Program-made: the position numbers and the translations under genes
The notes under the pieces: model-generated
Databases searched by the model: none
Seen by the model: the letters and a program-made list of their open reading frames with translations, nothing else
What the model was told of the DNA's origin: nothing
Shown here: one piece after another, positions 1 through 8,658 of the stretch
Layout of the letters: each line of letters opens with the position of its first letter
Position numbering within the stretch: position 1 is the first letter of the stretch
DNA from: Cohnella abietis
Lineage (GTDB): Bacteria; Bacillota; Bacilli; Paenibacillales; Paenibacillaceae
Direction of reading: 5' to 3'
Assembly (NCBI RefSeq): GCF_004295585.1
Contig: NZ_AP019400.1
Span: forward strand, 4,500,001 to 4,564,000
Length of the DNA: 64,000 nt

Positions 1-669
1 TCCAATGACGAGATAATCGGTACCCCCATCAACAGCGTCTCTAGGCGTTGTAATGCGCGATTGGTCCCCAACATCTGCTCCACGCGGACGAATTCCTGGT
101 GTAACCGTAATAAACCCTGTACCGCACGCTGCCTTTATAGCAGCAACCTCTAGTGGGGAGGCAACTACGCCTTGCAGTCCTGCCTCGCGAGAAAGCCTCG
201 CGTAATGAACAACGGCATCTTCAAGTTGACCTGTAATACCGATTTCTTTATTAAGAACGATTTGACTAGTGCTTGTCAACTGCGTCACAGCAATGACAAG
301 AGGAGCATGCTGTGCATCTCCTGCTTCAACTGCCTCTCTGACACCTTCAGCTGCTGCATACATCATTGCGACGCCGCCAGCTCCGTGAACGTTAAACAGG
401 TCAACGCCAAGTCTAGTAATACTACGTGCGCCACCGCGGACGGTATTAGGAATATCGTGCATCTTCAAATCGAGAAAGACTCGAAAGCCCCGTGACTTCA
501 AATCTCGTACTATGGATGGACCAGCTGCATAGAACAGCTCCATTCCAACCTTCATCCAGCAGTCTCTGCCCTGTAATTGCTCTGCAAGTGCCAACGCCGC
601 TGCTGCATCCGGTTTATCCAGAGCTACCATGATTTTGTTCGCTGCTTCCTTTAGCGTTAGTATTGGCAC
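1..669 (-). CDS. pyrF: Orotidine 5'-phosphate decarboxylase (3' end outside window)
   Basis: Catalyses the last step of UMP synthesis, decarboxylation of OMP, in the cytoplasm. The translated minus strand shows the family signature DLKMHDIPNTV, which carries the catalytic Lys and Asp, and a late GITPGIRP-like stretch (TVTPGIRPRG) that binds phosphate. About 223 codons are visible and the C-terminus is cut by the window edge. The chosen start is a GTG at 669 preceded by a GAGGGAGG ribosome binding site; an in-frame ATG further inside has no such site. It follows carB in the operon after an 84-bp gap that contains a stem-loop. No pyrK or pyrD lies between carB and pyrF, so dihydroorotate dehydrogenase must be encoded elsewhere. 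Confidence 0.95.
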   Translation of the reverse strand, partial: MPILTLKEAANKIMVALDKPDAAAALALAEQLQGRDCWMKVGMELFYAAGPSIVRDLKSRGFRVFLDLKMHDIPNTVRGGARSITRLGVDLFNVHGAGGVAMMYAAAEGVREAVEAGDAQHAPLVIAVTQLTSTSQIVLNKEIGITGQLEDAVVHYARLSREAGLQGVVASPLEVAAIKAACGTGFITVTPGIRPRGADVGDQSRITTPRDAVDGGTDYLVIG

Positions 670-707
670 TATGAAGCCTCCCTCATTGACTCAAAGTTCA
701 TACAGAA

Positions 708-741
708 GCCCGATCTCCATACGCTTCGCAGGAGATCGGGC
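708..741 (-). other. Stem-loop between carB and pyrF
   Basis: Perfect 11-bp inverted repeat (GCCCGATCTCC / GGAGATCGGGC) with a 12-base loop in the carB-pyrF gap. No T-run follows on the minus strand, so it is not a standard intrinsic terminator. It could be an mRNA-stabilising or processing hairpin that sets different levels of pyrF and carB; that role is inference. Confidence 0.6.
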
Positions 742-753
742 AGTATTACGATT

Positions 754-3700
754 TTAGCTTTGGAATGCTGGCATAGGCTCACTGGAGAAGCGAAGTGCCT
801 GTAGCATTTTTAACAATGCACTTACTGTATCTAATGAAGTCAAGCAGACGACTCCGTTCTCTACAGCTTCGCGGCGAATACGGAATCCATCACGCTCAGG
901 CTCTTTACCCTTAGTAAGGGTATTGACCACGAACTGTGCTTGGCCTGTACGGATCAGGTCGACGATATTAGGCGAACCGTCAGACAGCTTATTCACACGA
1001 CGAACCTTCAGTCCCGCTTTAAGGATGGCATCCGCCGTACCGCCAGTGGCGATCAGCTTGTAACCGAGATTGTAGAAGCCTCTAAGAATTTCAATAGCTT
1101 CGTCTTTATCCTTGTCAGCAACCGTAGCAATGATAGCTCCCGAGGTCGGAATTTTCATTCCGGAACCAATTAATCCTTTATACAAGGCTTTCGCGTACTG
1201 ACGATCGCGTCCCATAACTTCACCCGTAGATTTCATCTCCGGAGTCAGCGTAGGGTCAACACGGCGCAGCTTGGCGAAGGAGAACACAGGAACTTTAACC
1301 GAAACGAACTCGTCTTCTGGCCACAAGCCCTCTTGATAACCTAGATCCTTCAGCTTGATACCAAGAATAGCTTGAGTTGCCAGGTTAGCCATAGGAATCC
1401 GAGTAACCTTGCTCAAGAAAGGTACTGTACGAGAAGAACGAGGGTTTACTTCGATTACATAAACCTTCTCTTGCCATACAACGAATTGAATATTGACTAA
1501 TCCAATCGTCTTGAGCTCTTTAGCAATCTTGATCGTAATGTCAATTGCTTGCTGCTTAATATCATCGGATAGGGATTGCGGAGGATATACAGCGATGGAA
1601 TCGCCTGAATGGACGCCCGCACGCTCTACATGCTCCATAATTCCCGGGATAACAACTGTTTCTCCGTCGCAGATCGCATCGACTTCAATTTCTTTACCTA
1701 GCATGTAGCGGTCGATAAGTACCGGATGCTCAGGGTTAATCGTGACTGCAATCTCCATGTAGGATAGCAACTCTTCATCGGAGTAAACAATCTCCATTGC
1801 GCGACCGCCAAGAACGTAAGACGGGCGGACAAGTACTGGGTAACCAAGCTTATCAGCAGCACCTACTGCCTCTTCAACTGTAGTAACCGTTGTACCTTTC
1901 GGCTGTGGAATGTCTAGCTTGCTTAACAAAGCTTCGAATTTCTTACGGTTCTCAGCTTCATCAATGCTTTCAAGTGAAGTACCTAGAATGCGTACGCCAG
2001 CTTTGGACAATGGTGCAGCCAAGTTGATCGCCGTTTGACCTCCGAATTGTACGATAACACCAATTGGCTTCTCTTGCTCTACAACATTCATAACGTCTTC
2101 GAAGAACAGCGGCTCGAAGTACAATCTATCTGAAGTACTGAAGTCTGTTGAAACAGTCTCCGGGTTGTTGTTAATAATGACGGCTTCATAACCCGCATTG
2201 CGGATTGCCCATACAGCATGTACCGTGGAGTAATCGAACTCGATCCCTTGTCCAATTCGGATAGGTCCAGAGCCCAGAACGATGATTTTCTCCTTCGTGC
2301 TCGGAAGAACCTCGTTCTCAGTCTCATAAGTCGAATAATAATATGGCGTAGTCGCTTCAAACTCAGCCGCGCAAGTATCAACCATCTTGTATACTGGCTT
2401 AATTCCTTGCTCTAGGCGGTGAGCGCGTACGTCAGATTCGATAGTGAGCGCACTGCCCGGATGTCCTTCGCTACGAAGCTCAGCAATTGCGCGATCCGTA
2501 AAACCATTACGTTTCGCAGCAAGCAATGTTTCAGCGGTAAGAACAGGCTCACGGCGGATAACATCCTCGAACTGAACAATCCGTTCGATCTTATCCAAGA
2601 ACCACCAATCGATATTGGTTAGGTCTTGAATATGCTGCAATGTCCAACCACGGCGGAACGCTTCCGCTACTAAGAAGATACGCTCGTCGTCCGGTTTAAC
2701 TAGTCGCGTAGTAAGAACTTCATCTATAAGCTCATTTGCGCCTTTCAGATAGAGGCGATGAACACCGATCTCAAGGGAGCGAACAGCCTTCTGGATCGAT
2801 TCCTCGAACGTACGACCGATTGCCATAACCTCGCCAGTCGCTTTCATTTGCGTACCGAGCTTACGGTTAGCTGATGTAAATTTATCAAACGGCCAACGTG
2901 GAATCTTCGCTACCAGATAGTCTAATGTTGGCTCGAAGCAAGCGTATGTTTGTCCCGTTACAGGGTTAACAATTTCATCTAGCGTGTAACCAACGGCGAT
3001 CTTAGCTGCCATCTTCGCAATCGGGTAGCCCGTTGCTTTGGAAGCAAGTGCCGACGAGCGGCTAACACGTGGATTAACTTCAATGACATAGTATTGATAG
3101 CTCTGTGGGTCCAGTGCGAACTGAACATTACAGCCGCCTTCGATGTTAAGTGCACGAATAATTTTCAACGAAGCCGAACGAAGCATTTGGTATTCACGAT
3201 CAGATAGCGTCTGGCTTGGAGCCACAACTATGGAATCGCCTGTGTGAACGCCTACTGGATCGAAGTTTTCCATATTACAAACTACGATACAGTTATCGTT
3301 CGCATCACGCATAACCTCGTATTCCACTTCCTTCAGGCCAGCAATCGAATTCTCGATTAGACATTGACCGATCGGGCTATAACGAATTCCGTTAGTTACC
3401 GTCTCACGTAATTCTTCTTCGTTCGCTGCAATACCGCCGCCTGTTCCACCTAGTGTATAAGCAGGACGAACGATAACCGGGTAGCCAAGTCCATTAGCAA
3501 ACTCGACCGCAGCTTCAACCGTTGTAACGATAACACTCTCCGGTACAGGCTGTTCTAGCTCACGCATAAGCTCACGGAACAAATCGCGATCTTCCGCGCG
3601 TTCGATTGCATCAAGCTGTGTTCCTAGAAGCTTTACATTTTCTTGCTCAAGAACTCCTGCACGGGCAAGCTCAACCGCCATGTTAAGTCCAGTTTGTCCA

Positions 3701-3972
3701 CCTAGTGTAGGAAGCAAGCCGTCTGGACGCTCTTGACGAATAATTTGGGACACGAACTCTAGATTAATAGGCTCGATATATACTTTGTCCGCAATGTTCG
3801 TATCCGTCATGATCGTAGCAGGGTTGCTATTAATTAAGATAACTTCAATTCCTTCTTCTTTTAACGCTTGACAAGCTTGCGTACCGGCATAATCAAATTC
3901 TGCCGCTTGTCCGATGACAATAGGGCCGGAGCCGATTACGAGAATTTTCTTGAGGTCATTATTTCTGGGCAT
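754..3972 (-). CDS. carB: Carbamoyl-phosphate synthase large subunit
   Basis: Makes carbamoyl phosphate from bicarbonate, ATP and ammonia delivered by CarA, for pyrimidines and arginine. The protein has 1072 residues, the normal family length. It contains the duplicated carboxyphosphate and carbamate ATP-grasp halves: the N-terminal half opens with ILVIGSGPIVIGQAAEFDYA and the second half repeats this as ILVIGSGP-like IIVLGSGPIRIGQGIEFDYS near residue 555. A C-terminal MGS-like allosteric domain follows. Its ATG overlaps the carA stop by 14 bp, pointing to translational coupling of the two subunits. It belongs to the PyrR-attenuated operon, which suggests this is the pyrimidine-specific enzyme. 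Confidence 0.97.
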   Translation of the reverse strand: MPRNNDLKKILVIGSGPIVIGQAAEFDYAGTQACQALKEEGIEVILINSNPATIMTDTNIADKVYIEPINLEFVSQIIRQERPDGLLPTLGGQTGLNMAVELARAGVLEQENVKLLGTQLDAIERAEDRDLFRELMRELEQPVPESVIVTTVEAAVEFANGLGYPVIVRPAYTLGGTGGGIAANEEELRETVTNGIRYSPIGQCLIENSIAGLKEVEYEVMRDANDNCIVVCNMENFDPVGVHTGDSIVVAPSQTLSDREYQMLRSASLKIIRALNIEGGCNVQFALDPQSYQYYVIEVNPRVSRSSALASKATGYPIAKMAAKIAVGYTLDEIVNPVTGQTYACFEPTLDYLVAKIPRWPFDKFTSANRKLGTQMKATGEVMAIGRTFEESIQKAVRSLEIGVHRLYLKGANELIDEVLTTRLVKPDDERIFLVAEAFRRGWTLQHIQDLTNIDWWFLDKIERIVQFEDVIRREPVLTAETLLAAKRNGFTDRAIAELRSEGHPGSALTIESDVRAHRLEQGIKPVYKMVDTCAAEFEATTPYYYSTYETENEVLPSTKEKIIVLGSGPIRIGQGIEFDYSTVHAVWAIRNAGYEAVIINNNPETVSTDFSTSDRLYFEPLFFEDVMNVVEQEKPIGVIVQFGGQTAINLAAPLSKAGVRILGTSLESIDEAENRKKFEALLSKLDIPQPKGTTVTTVEEAVGAADKLGYPVLVRPSYVLGGRAMEIVYSDEELLSYMEIAVTINPEHPVLIDRYMLGKEIEVDAICDGETVVIPGIMEHVERAGVHSGDSIAVYPPQSLSDDIKQQAIDITIKIAKELKTIGLVNIQFVVWQEKVYVIEVNPRSSRTVPFLSKVTRIPMANLATQAILGIKLKDLGYQEGLWPEDEFVSVKVPVFSFAKLRRVDPTLTPEMKSTGEVMGRDRQYAKALYKGLIGSGMKIPTSGAIIATVADKDKDEAIEILRGFYNLGYKLIATGGTADAILKAGLKVRRVNKLSDGSPNIVDLIRTGQAQFVVNTLTKGKEPERDGFRIRREAVENGVVCLTSLDTVSALLKMLQALRFSSEPMPAFQS

Positions 3973-5104
3973 ACTGCAGCTCTCCTCTCAGCGTCTCCGA
4001 CAATTGTGCCTGGCGCGGCCGTTCAGGGTTGGCGATCTTATTATCACGAATCATTTCTAGAAAACGGTCGAACAGATAGCTGGAGTCATAAGGACCCGGA
4101 GCCGCTTCCGGATGATATTGCACCGAAAAGGCAGGGTAAGTCTTGTGCTTCAGTCCTTCGATCGTTTTGTCATTGTTGTTGATATGTGTCACTTCAAGCT
4201 CAGTTCCGACAACGGACTCTTCTTTAACCGTATATCCGTGATTCTGGGAAGTGATGAAGCAACGTCCGGATTCCAATTCCTTAACGGGATGGTTACCACC
4301 ACGATGTCCAAACTTCAGCTTATCCGTGTCCGCACCACAAGCTAGTGCGAATAATTGATGGCCTAAGCAAATGCCGAAAATCGGATATTCTCCAAGCAGC
4401 GAACGGATTGTTTCAACGGCGTGCGGCACGTCTTTAGGATCTCCAGGGCCATTAGAAAGCTGGATACCATCTGGGTGCAACCGACGAATTTCATCTGCAG
4501 TCGTATCTTGAGGAACGACGACAACGTCACAACCACGCTTAGTCAATTCGCGCAAAATACCGCTCTTCGCGCCGTAATCAACGAGTACAATACGTTCCTT
4601 TTCGCCAGGGCTGGAAAATACGCTCTTTGTTGAAGTACGAGCTACTTGATCGCGAAGCAACGCACTTGTTCCAAGACGTTCCTTCAGCTCTTCTATCCGC
4701 TCATTACCCGTTGTAAGAATCCCCTTCATCGTACCGTGCTGACGGAGAATCCGAGTAAGCATACGAGTATCGATGTCGCTAATGCCGACAATGCCGTATT
4801 CCTTAAGTAACTGATCAATTGTATATTGTGCCCTCCAATTGCTTGGCACTGTCTCATGGCGACGAACCACGAAACCGTGTATATAAGGACGAATGCTTTC
4901 GAAATCATCACGGTTAATTCCATAGTTCCCAATCAAAGGAAATGTCATCGTCACGATTTGCCCACAATAGGATGGATCGGACAATACTTCCTGATAGCCT
5001 GTAATTCCAGTGTTAAATACTACTTCTCCAACAGATCCGCCCTCAGCGCCAAAGCCCTGACCGGTGAATAACGTACCGTCTTCTAACAATAATCTTGCTT
5101 GCAT
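3959..5104 (-). CDS. carA: Carbamoyl-phosphate synthase small (glutaminase) subunit
   Basis: Hydrolyses glutamine and channels ammonia to CarB. The protein has 381 residues. The class I amidotransferase domain in the C-terminal half shows the nucleophile motif GICLGHQLF and the catalytic His-Glu in QYHPEAAPG. The start is the ATG at 5104, which has AAGGAG eight bases upstream; the longer GTG-initiated frame would place this ribosome binding site inside the gene. The gene begins 12 bp after the pyrC stop and overlaps carB, so pyrC, carA and carB form a tight operon. Confidence 0.97.
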   Translation of the reverse strand: MQARLLLEDGTLFTGQGFGAEGGSVGEVVFNTGITGYQEVLSDPSYCGQIVTMTFPLIGNYGINRDDFESIRPYIHGFVVRRHETVPSNWRAQYTIDQLLKEYGIVGISDIDTRMLTRILRQHGTMKGILTTGNERIEELKERLGTSALLRDQVARTSTKSVFSSPGEKERIVLVDYGAKSGILRELTKRGCDVVVVPQDTTADEIRRLHPDGIQLSNGPGDPKDVPHAVETIRSLLGEYPIFGICLGHQLFALACGADTDKLKFGHRGGNHPVKELESGRCFITSQNHGYTVKEESVVGTELEVTHINNNDKTIEGLKHKTYPAFSVQYHPEAAPGPYDSSYLFDRFLEMIRDNKIANPERPRQAQLSETLRGELQYAQK

Positions 5105-5116
5105 CCCAATCACTCC

Positions 5117-6424
5117 TTAGCGGTTAATGCCGTTCTCTTCTGTCCAAACAATCTTGCCATTAACCATTGTTAATGTTGGCCAGCCATATAGCTTCCATCC
5201 GGTGAATGGAGTGTTACGGCCTTTCGTGAGAAACGTTGCAGGGTCTACTTCCCGCTCGTTCTCCAAATCAATAAGGATAAGATCCGCCGGTGCACCTACT
5301 TCCATCGTTCCATAAGGAAGACGGAAAACTCTAGCTGGGTCGCTAGTCATTCTGCGTAACAGGAAGTCCAGACTCCAGCGTCCTGTACGAACGAATTTCG
5401 TATATAGCAACGGAAACGCCGTTTCAAACCCAACGATTCCGAATGGCGCTCTCTCCATCCCCCGTGCCTTCTCCTCTTCACTATGAGGAGCATGGTCGGT
5501 TACGATAATATCGATCGTTCCATCCTCAAGTCCTTGGATACAAGCTTCCACGTCTTTAGGCGTACGCAGAGGAGGATTCATTTTCCAATTGGCATCCATG
5601 CTATCCGGTATATGTTCATCAGAAAGTAGCAAGTGATGTGGACATACTTCAGAAGTAACCTTAACTCCAACTGATTTGCCGAGTTTAATTAATCTAACAG
5701 ACTGCTCAGTGCTCACATGACAGATATGATAATGTACGCCAGTTGCTTCCGAGAGAAGAATGTCACGGCCTACATGGATGGCCTCGGACTCGTTAGGAAT
5801 ACCTTTAAGTCCATGCTTGCGAGAGAACGCGCCTTCCGATACTGCCGCACCTACGACCAGCGTGTCATCCTCACAATGCGCGATAATCGGCATGTCGAGC
5901 GACTTAGCCAGCGCCATTGCGTCTTTCATCATTTGTGCGTTTTGTACGCCGACACCATCATCGGTAAATCCAATCGCTCCCGCTTCCTTCAATGCAGCAA
6001 AATCTGTTAAATCGCGGCCGAGCTCGTTTTTTGTAATTGCAGCATAAGGAAGCACTCTTACAACGCCTTCTGTTGCCGCTTTATCGAGCACGAGGTTAAT
6101 GGTTTCAGGAGTATCCATAACCGGACGCGTGTTAGGCATAGGAGCAATAACCGTAAATCCGCCTTTAGCAGCCGATTCTGTTCCGCTTGCGATCGTTTCC
6201 TTGTATTCAAAGCCAGGCTCACGTAGATGTACGTGCATATCAATAAGGCCTGGTGAGATCAGCTTCCCCTGAGCGTCAATGATTTTTGCTCCTGCTGTAT
6301 CGGGCAATTCAATTCCGTAATGCCACTCAGCGATTAAGCCATTGTCCACTCGTACGTGTGCTATTTCCGCTTCACCTGTATCTGCACTAAGCTTCTTTGC
6401 GTTAATAATCCAGGTAGTCGACAT
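5117..6424 (-). CDS. pyrC: Dihydroorotase
   Basis: Zinc amidohydrolase that cyclises carbamoyl aspartate to dihydroorotate. The protein has 435 residues. It shows the metal-binding HxH in DMHVHLREPG, and the TDHAPHS motif that contains the catalytic Asp. The start at 6424 is chosen because GAGGAGG lies nine bases before it; a longer frame reaching into pyrR has no ribosome binding site. The gene is 37 bp downstream of pyrR. In B. subtilis and many relatives pyrB stands between pyrR and pyrC, and here it does not, so the enzyme that makes this substrate is not in the operon. Confidence 0.96.
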   Translation of the reverse strand: MSTTWIINAKKLSADTGEAEIAHVRVDNGLIAEWHYGIELPDTAGAKIIDAQGKLISPGLIDMHVHLREPGFEYKETIASGTESAAKGGFTVIAPMPNTRPVMDTPETINLVLDKAATEGVVRVLPYAAITKNELGRDLTDFAALKEAGAIGFTDDGVGVQNAQMMKDAMALAKSLDMPIIAHCEDDTLVVGAAVSEGAFSRKHGLKGIPNESEAIHVGRDILLSEATGVHYHICHVSTEQSVRLIKLGKSVGVKVTSEVCPHHLLLSDEHIPDSMDANWKMNPPLRTPKDVEACIQGLEDGTIDIIVTDHAPHSEEEKARGMERAPFGIVGFETAFPLLYTKFVRTGRWSLDFLLRRMTSDPARVFRLPYGTMEVGAPADLILIDLENEREVDPATFLTKGRNTPFTGWKLYGWPTLTMVNGKIVWTEENGINR

Positions 6425-6461
6425 TCTCTTTGGCCTCCTCTTCTGTTGTTTAATTAAGATG

Positions 6462-7022
6462 TTATCGTCCGATTTCCGCTTCACGCGGATGCAGGATCAT
6501 GACACAATCGTTGTCGTCAATTTCGCTTAACGAAACATCTATCTGTTCGTGCCGAGAGGTCGGCACATTCTTGCCAACATAATCTGGGCGAATCGGCAGC
6601 TCGCGATGACCCCTGTCAACAAGTACAGCCAATTGTATGGATTGAGGTCTTCCACAGTCCATAAGAGCATCTAGCGCTGCACGAATCGTTCGTCCGGTAT
6701 ACAGCACATCGTCTACGAGTATGATTCGTTTATCTTTTACCAAAAGTGATAATTCTCCACCCGGTATGACTCGGATATCTTCTTCCGAATAAGGACGATC
6801 ATCTCTGTATCCTGTTATATCCAGCTCTCCGACCGAAATCGGGTGCCCTTCAATATCCAGAATTCGCTCTGCTAAACGATGAGCAATATAAATACCTCTA
6901 GTACGAATGCCTATTAGGACACAGCCCTGAATACCTTTGTTCTTCTCAACCATTTCGTGAGCGATCCGGGTAAGGGCTCGTCGCATAGCGGATTCATCCA
7001 TGATGACGCGGGAGTCTGACAT
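6462..7022 (-). CDS. pyrR: Pyr operon attenuator / uracil phosphoribosyltransferase
   Basis: PyrR binds pyr leader mRNA when UMP or UTP is abundant and causes termination; it also has weak uracil phosphoribosyltransferase activity. The protein has 186 residues. The PRPP-binding loop LVDDVLYTGRT is clear. The start is the ATG at 7022, with AAGGAGG seven bases upstream; a longer upstream frame would run through the attenuator terminator and is not credible. It is the first gene of the operon and its leader holds one PyrR-binding loop and terminator. Confidence 0.96.
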   Translation of the reverse strand: MSDSRVIMDESAMRRALTRIAHEMVEKNKGIQGCVLIGIRTRGIYIAHRLAERILDIEGHPISVGELDITGYRDDRPYSEEDIRVIPGGELSLLVKDKRIILVDDVLYTGRTIRAALDALMDCGRPQSIQLAVLVDRGHRELPIRPDYVGKNVPTSRHEQIDVSLSEIDDNDCVMILHPREAEIGR

Positions 7023-7054
7023 ATCAACCCCTCCTTCATGCGATAATTGCACAT

Positions 7055-7084
7055 AAAAAACCTCCCTGCGTGTACGCAAGGAGG
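7055..7084 (-). terminator. Attenuator terminator in pyr leader
   Basis: Hairpin with arms CCTCCTTGCGT and ACGCAGGGAGG (one G-U pair) followed by TTTTTT on the minus strand, 33 bp before the pyrR start. It is the terminator half of the PyrR-controlled attenuator. Confidence 0.9.
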
Positions 7085-7188
7085 AATCAGTCAGATGAGG
7101 ATATTCTCAGATTCGCACAACATGTCCATAACAGCAATACATTACGACATGTTAGGTCAAATAACCCGAGATATATGTCAACTCTGCG

Positions 7189-7221
7189 CCACCTTGCCAG
7201 TCTCTCAGGACTGAGTTAAAG
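7189..7221 (-). promoter_or_regulatory. PyrR-binding anti-antiterminator loop
   Basis: The minus strand reads AGTCCTGAGAGACTGG within a stem, matching the known PyrR recognition pattern ARUCCNGNGAGRYU-like loop of Bacillus pyr leaders. It lies about 20 bases after the promoter and 105 bases before the terminator, the right arrangement for PyrR-stabilised termination. Confidence 0.85.
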
Positions 7222-7241
7222 GTACCCGTTCATTAACAATT

Positions 7242-7270
7242 ATTATCCCATGTTCGACAGGAAGTGTCAA
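7242..7270 (-). promoter_or_regulatory. Sigma-A promoter of pyr operon
   Basis: Consensus -35 TTGACA (7265-7270) and -10 GATAAT (7242-7247) with exact 17-bp spacing on the minus strand, just upstream of the PyrR loop and right after the end of the dapL-like gene. Confidence 0.9.
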
Positions 7271-7284
7271 GGAAATCTGGCCTG

Positions 7285-8538
7285 TTAAAATTCAAACTTT
7301 ACATCAGTCAGCCGTCTCTTAATTTCGTCGATGACGCGCGCCTCTTCCGCTTCGCCTTCAGCGATGAACGTTACGGAGAAACGGACAAATTTACCAGCAT
7401 CCTCCCAAGGCACGGTGGAGATGAGCTTCTCACGAATTAAATATTGCGAGAAGTCTTCAGCAGACTCAAAGCGCTGTCCACCTACGATCCCTTTAGGAGC
7501 CTCAACGTATAAGAAGAAGGAGCCTTTAGGTTTCTCAGCACTAAACCCGATTTCGTTAAGAGCTGCAACGAGCTTATTGTGCCGGCGGGAATACTTCTCC
7601 GAGATAGCTTCAGTAATTGCCGGATTGTCGAGGCCATATGCCGCAGCTTTCTGGATAGCAATAAATTGTCCGGAGTCACTGTTATCCTTGACATCCCCAA
7701 AGGCTTTAACAATTAATGGGTTACCAGCAATAAAACCAATTCTCCAACCCGTCATATTAAATGACTTGGACAAGGAATGCAGCTCAACGCCTACATCCTT
7801 CGCTCCTGGCACTGACAGAAAGCTGAATGGCTTAACACCATCATAAGTAAGTGCCGAGTAAGGTGCATCGTGCACGACGACTACACTGTATTTTTTCGCC
7901 CATACAATGACCTTCTCGAAAAATTCAACCGTAGCCACAGCTCCAGTAGGATTGTTCGGATAGTTCAGGTACAGAAGCTTAGCACGTTTAGCAATATCTT
8001 CAGGAATCGCATCAATGTTGGGAAGGAAATTATTTTCCTTCGTCAGCTTGATGTTATACACTTCTCCACCGAGATATTTTGTGTGGGTTCCCAATACCGG
8101 ATATCCAGGCACAGTCATGATCGTTACATCACCGGGATTGATAAACACTGTCGGAAGCATGGCCAGAGCAGGCTTTGCGCCGATCGTGTGAAGAACATCT
8201 GTCTCCGCATCAATTCCATCAACAGAAAATACATTTTTCAGATACCTAGCTGCAGCTTCCTTGAATTCAGGAATACCATTGTCAGCGTAACCGCGATTTT
8301 CTGGCTTAGCCGCTTCTTCTGCAAGCTTGGCCAAGATGCCAGCGTCCGCCATCTCGTCAGGCTCACCAACACCCATGTCGATCAATTCAACATCTGGATG
8401 TGCTTTTTTCGCCGCAGCTTTAGCTCTTTTAATTTTTTCGAACTTGTAAATATTCGTATCCTTGCCATAGTCCGCTCCACCGATGCGGCTTGCGAATTGA
8501 TTCTGAATAAAGGTCGCCTGATATTTTTCTACACTCAC
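7285..8538 (-). CDS. PLP-dependent aminotransferase, probable LL-diaminopimelate aminotransferase
   Basis: Fold type I aminotransferase of 417 residues. The PLP lysine lies in SLSKSFNMTGWR, with a YPNNPTGA motif before it. The overall pattern (N-terminal MGVGEPDE, RGYADNGIPEF) fits DapL-like enzymes that convert tetrahydrodipicolinate directly to LL-diaminopimelate. This would feed the meso-DAP-specific MurE encoded at 37036-38523. Assignment to DapL over another class I/II aminotransferase is from recall of the family, not a search. A GTG start at 8538 is chosen since AAGGGAG lies nine bases upstream; the longer ATG frame contains that site. The pyr promoter lies directly after its stop. Confidence 0.7.
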   Translation of the reverse strand: MSVEKYQATFIQNQFASRIGGADYGKDTNIYKFEKIKRAKAAAKKAHPDVELIDMGVGEPDEMADAGILAKLAEEAAKPENRGYADNGIPEFKEAAARYLKNVFSVDGIDAETDVLHTIGAKPALAMLPTVFINPGDVTIMTVPGYPVLGTHTKYLGGEVYNIKLTKENNFLPNIDAIPEDIAKRAKLLYLNYPNNPTGAVATVEFFEKVIVWAKKYSVVVVHDAPYSALTYDGVKPFSFLSVPGAKDVGVELHSLSKSFNMTGWRIGFIAGNPLIVKAFGDVKDNSDSGQFIAIQKAAAYGLDNPAITEAISEKYSRRHNKLVAALNEIGFSAEKPKGSFFLYVEAPKGIVGGQRFESAEDFSQYLIREKLISTVPWEDAGKFVRFSVTFIAEGEAEEARVIDEIKRRLTDVKFEF

Positions 8539-8583
8539 GTTACGACACTCCCTTAAGTCCAATAGTATTACATACTATGACTT

Positions 8584-8611
8584 AAAAATCCGCTATCCTC
8601 CATGGATTTTT
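8584..8611 (-). terminator. Terminator downstream of rluD
   Basis: AAAAATCC / GGATTTTT inverted repeat with a 12-base loop ending in a T-run on the minus strand, about 50 bp after the rluD stop. Confidence 0.75.
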
Positions 8612-8658
8612 ACGCAGATCATTTGCAGAAATCATCGCCGCTAGTCTAGAAACAATAT

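Noticed and set aside
172..495. Plus-strand open frame over pyrF
   Set aside because: It is antisense to a clear pyrF and has Cys/Ser-rich non-protein-like composition.
7870..8556. 228-codon plus-strand open frame
   Set aside because: Shadow of the aminotransferase gene, which has a full set of PLP motifs on the minus strand.
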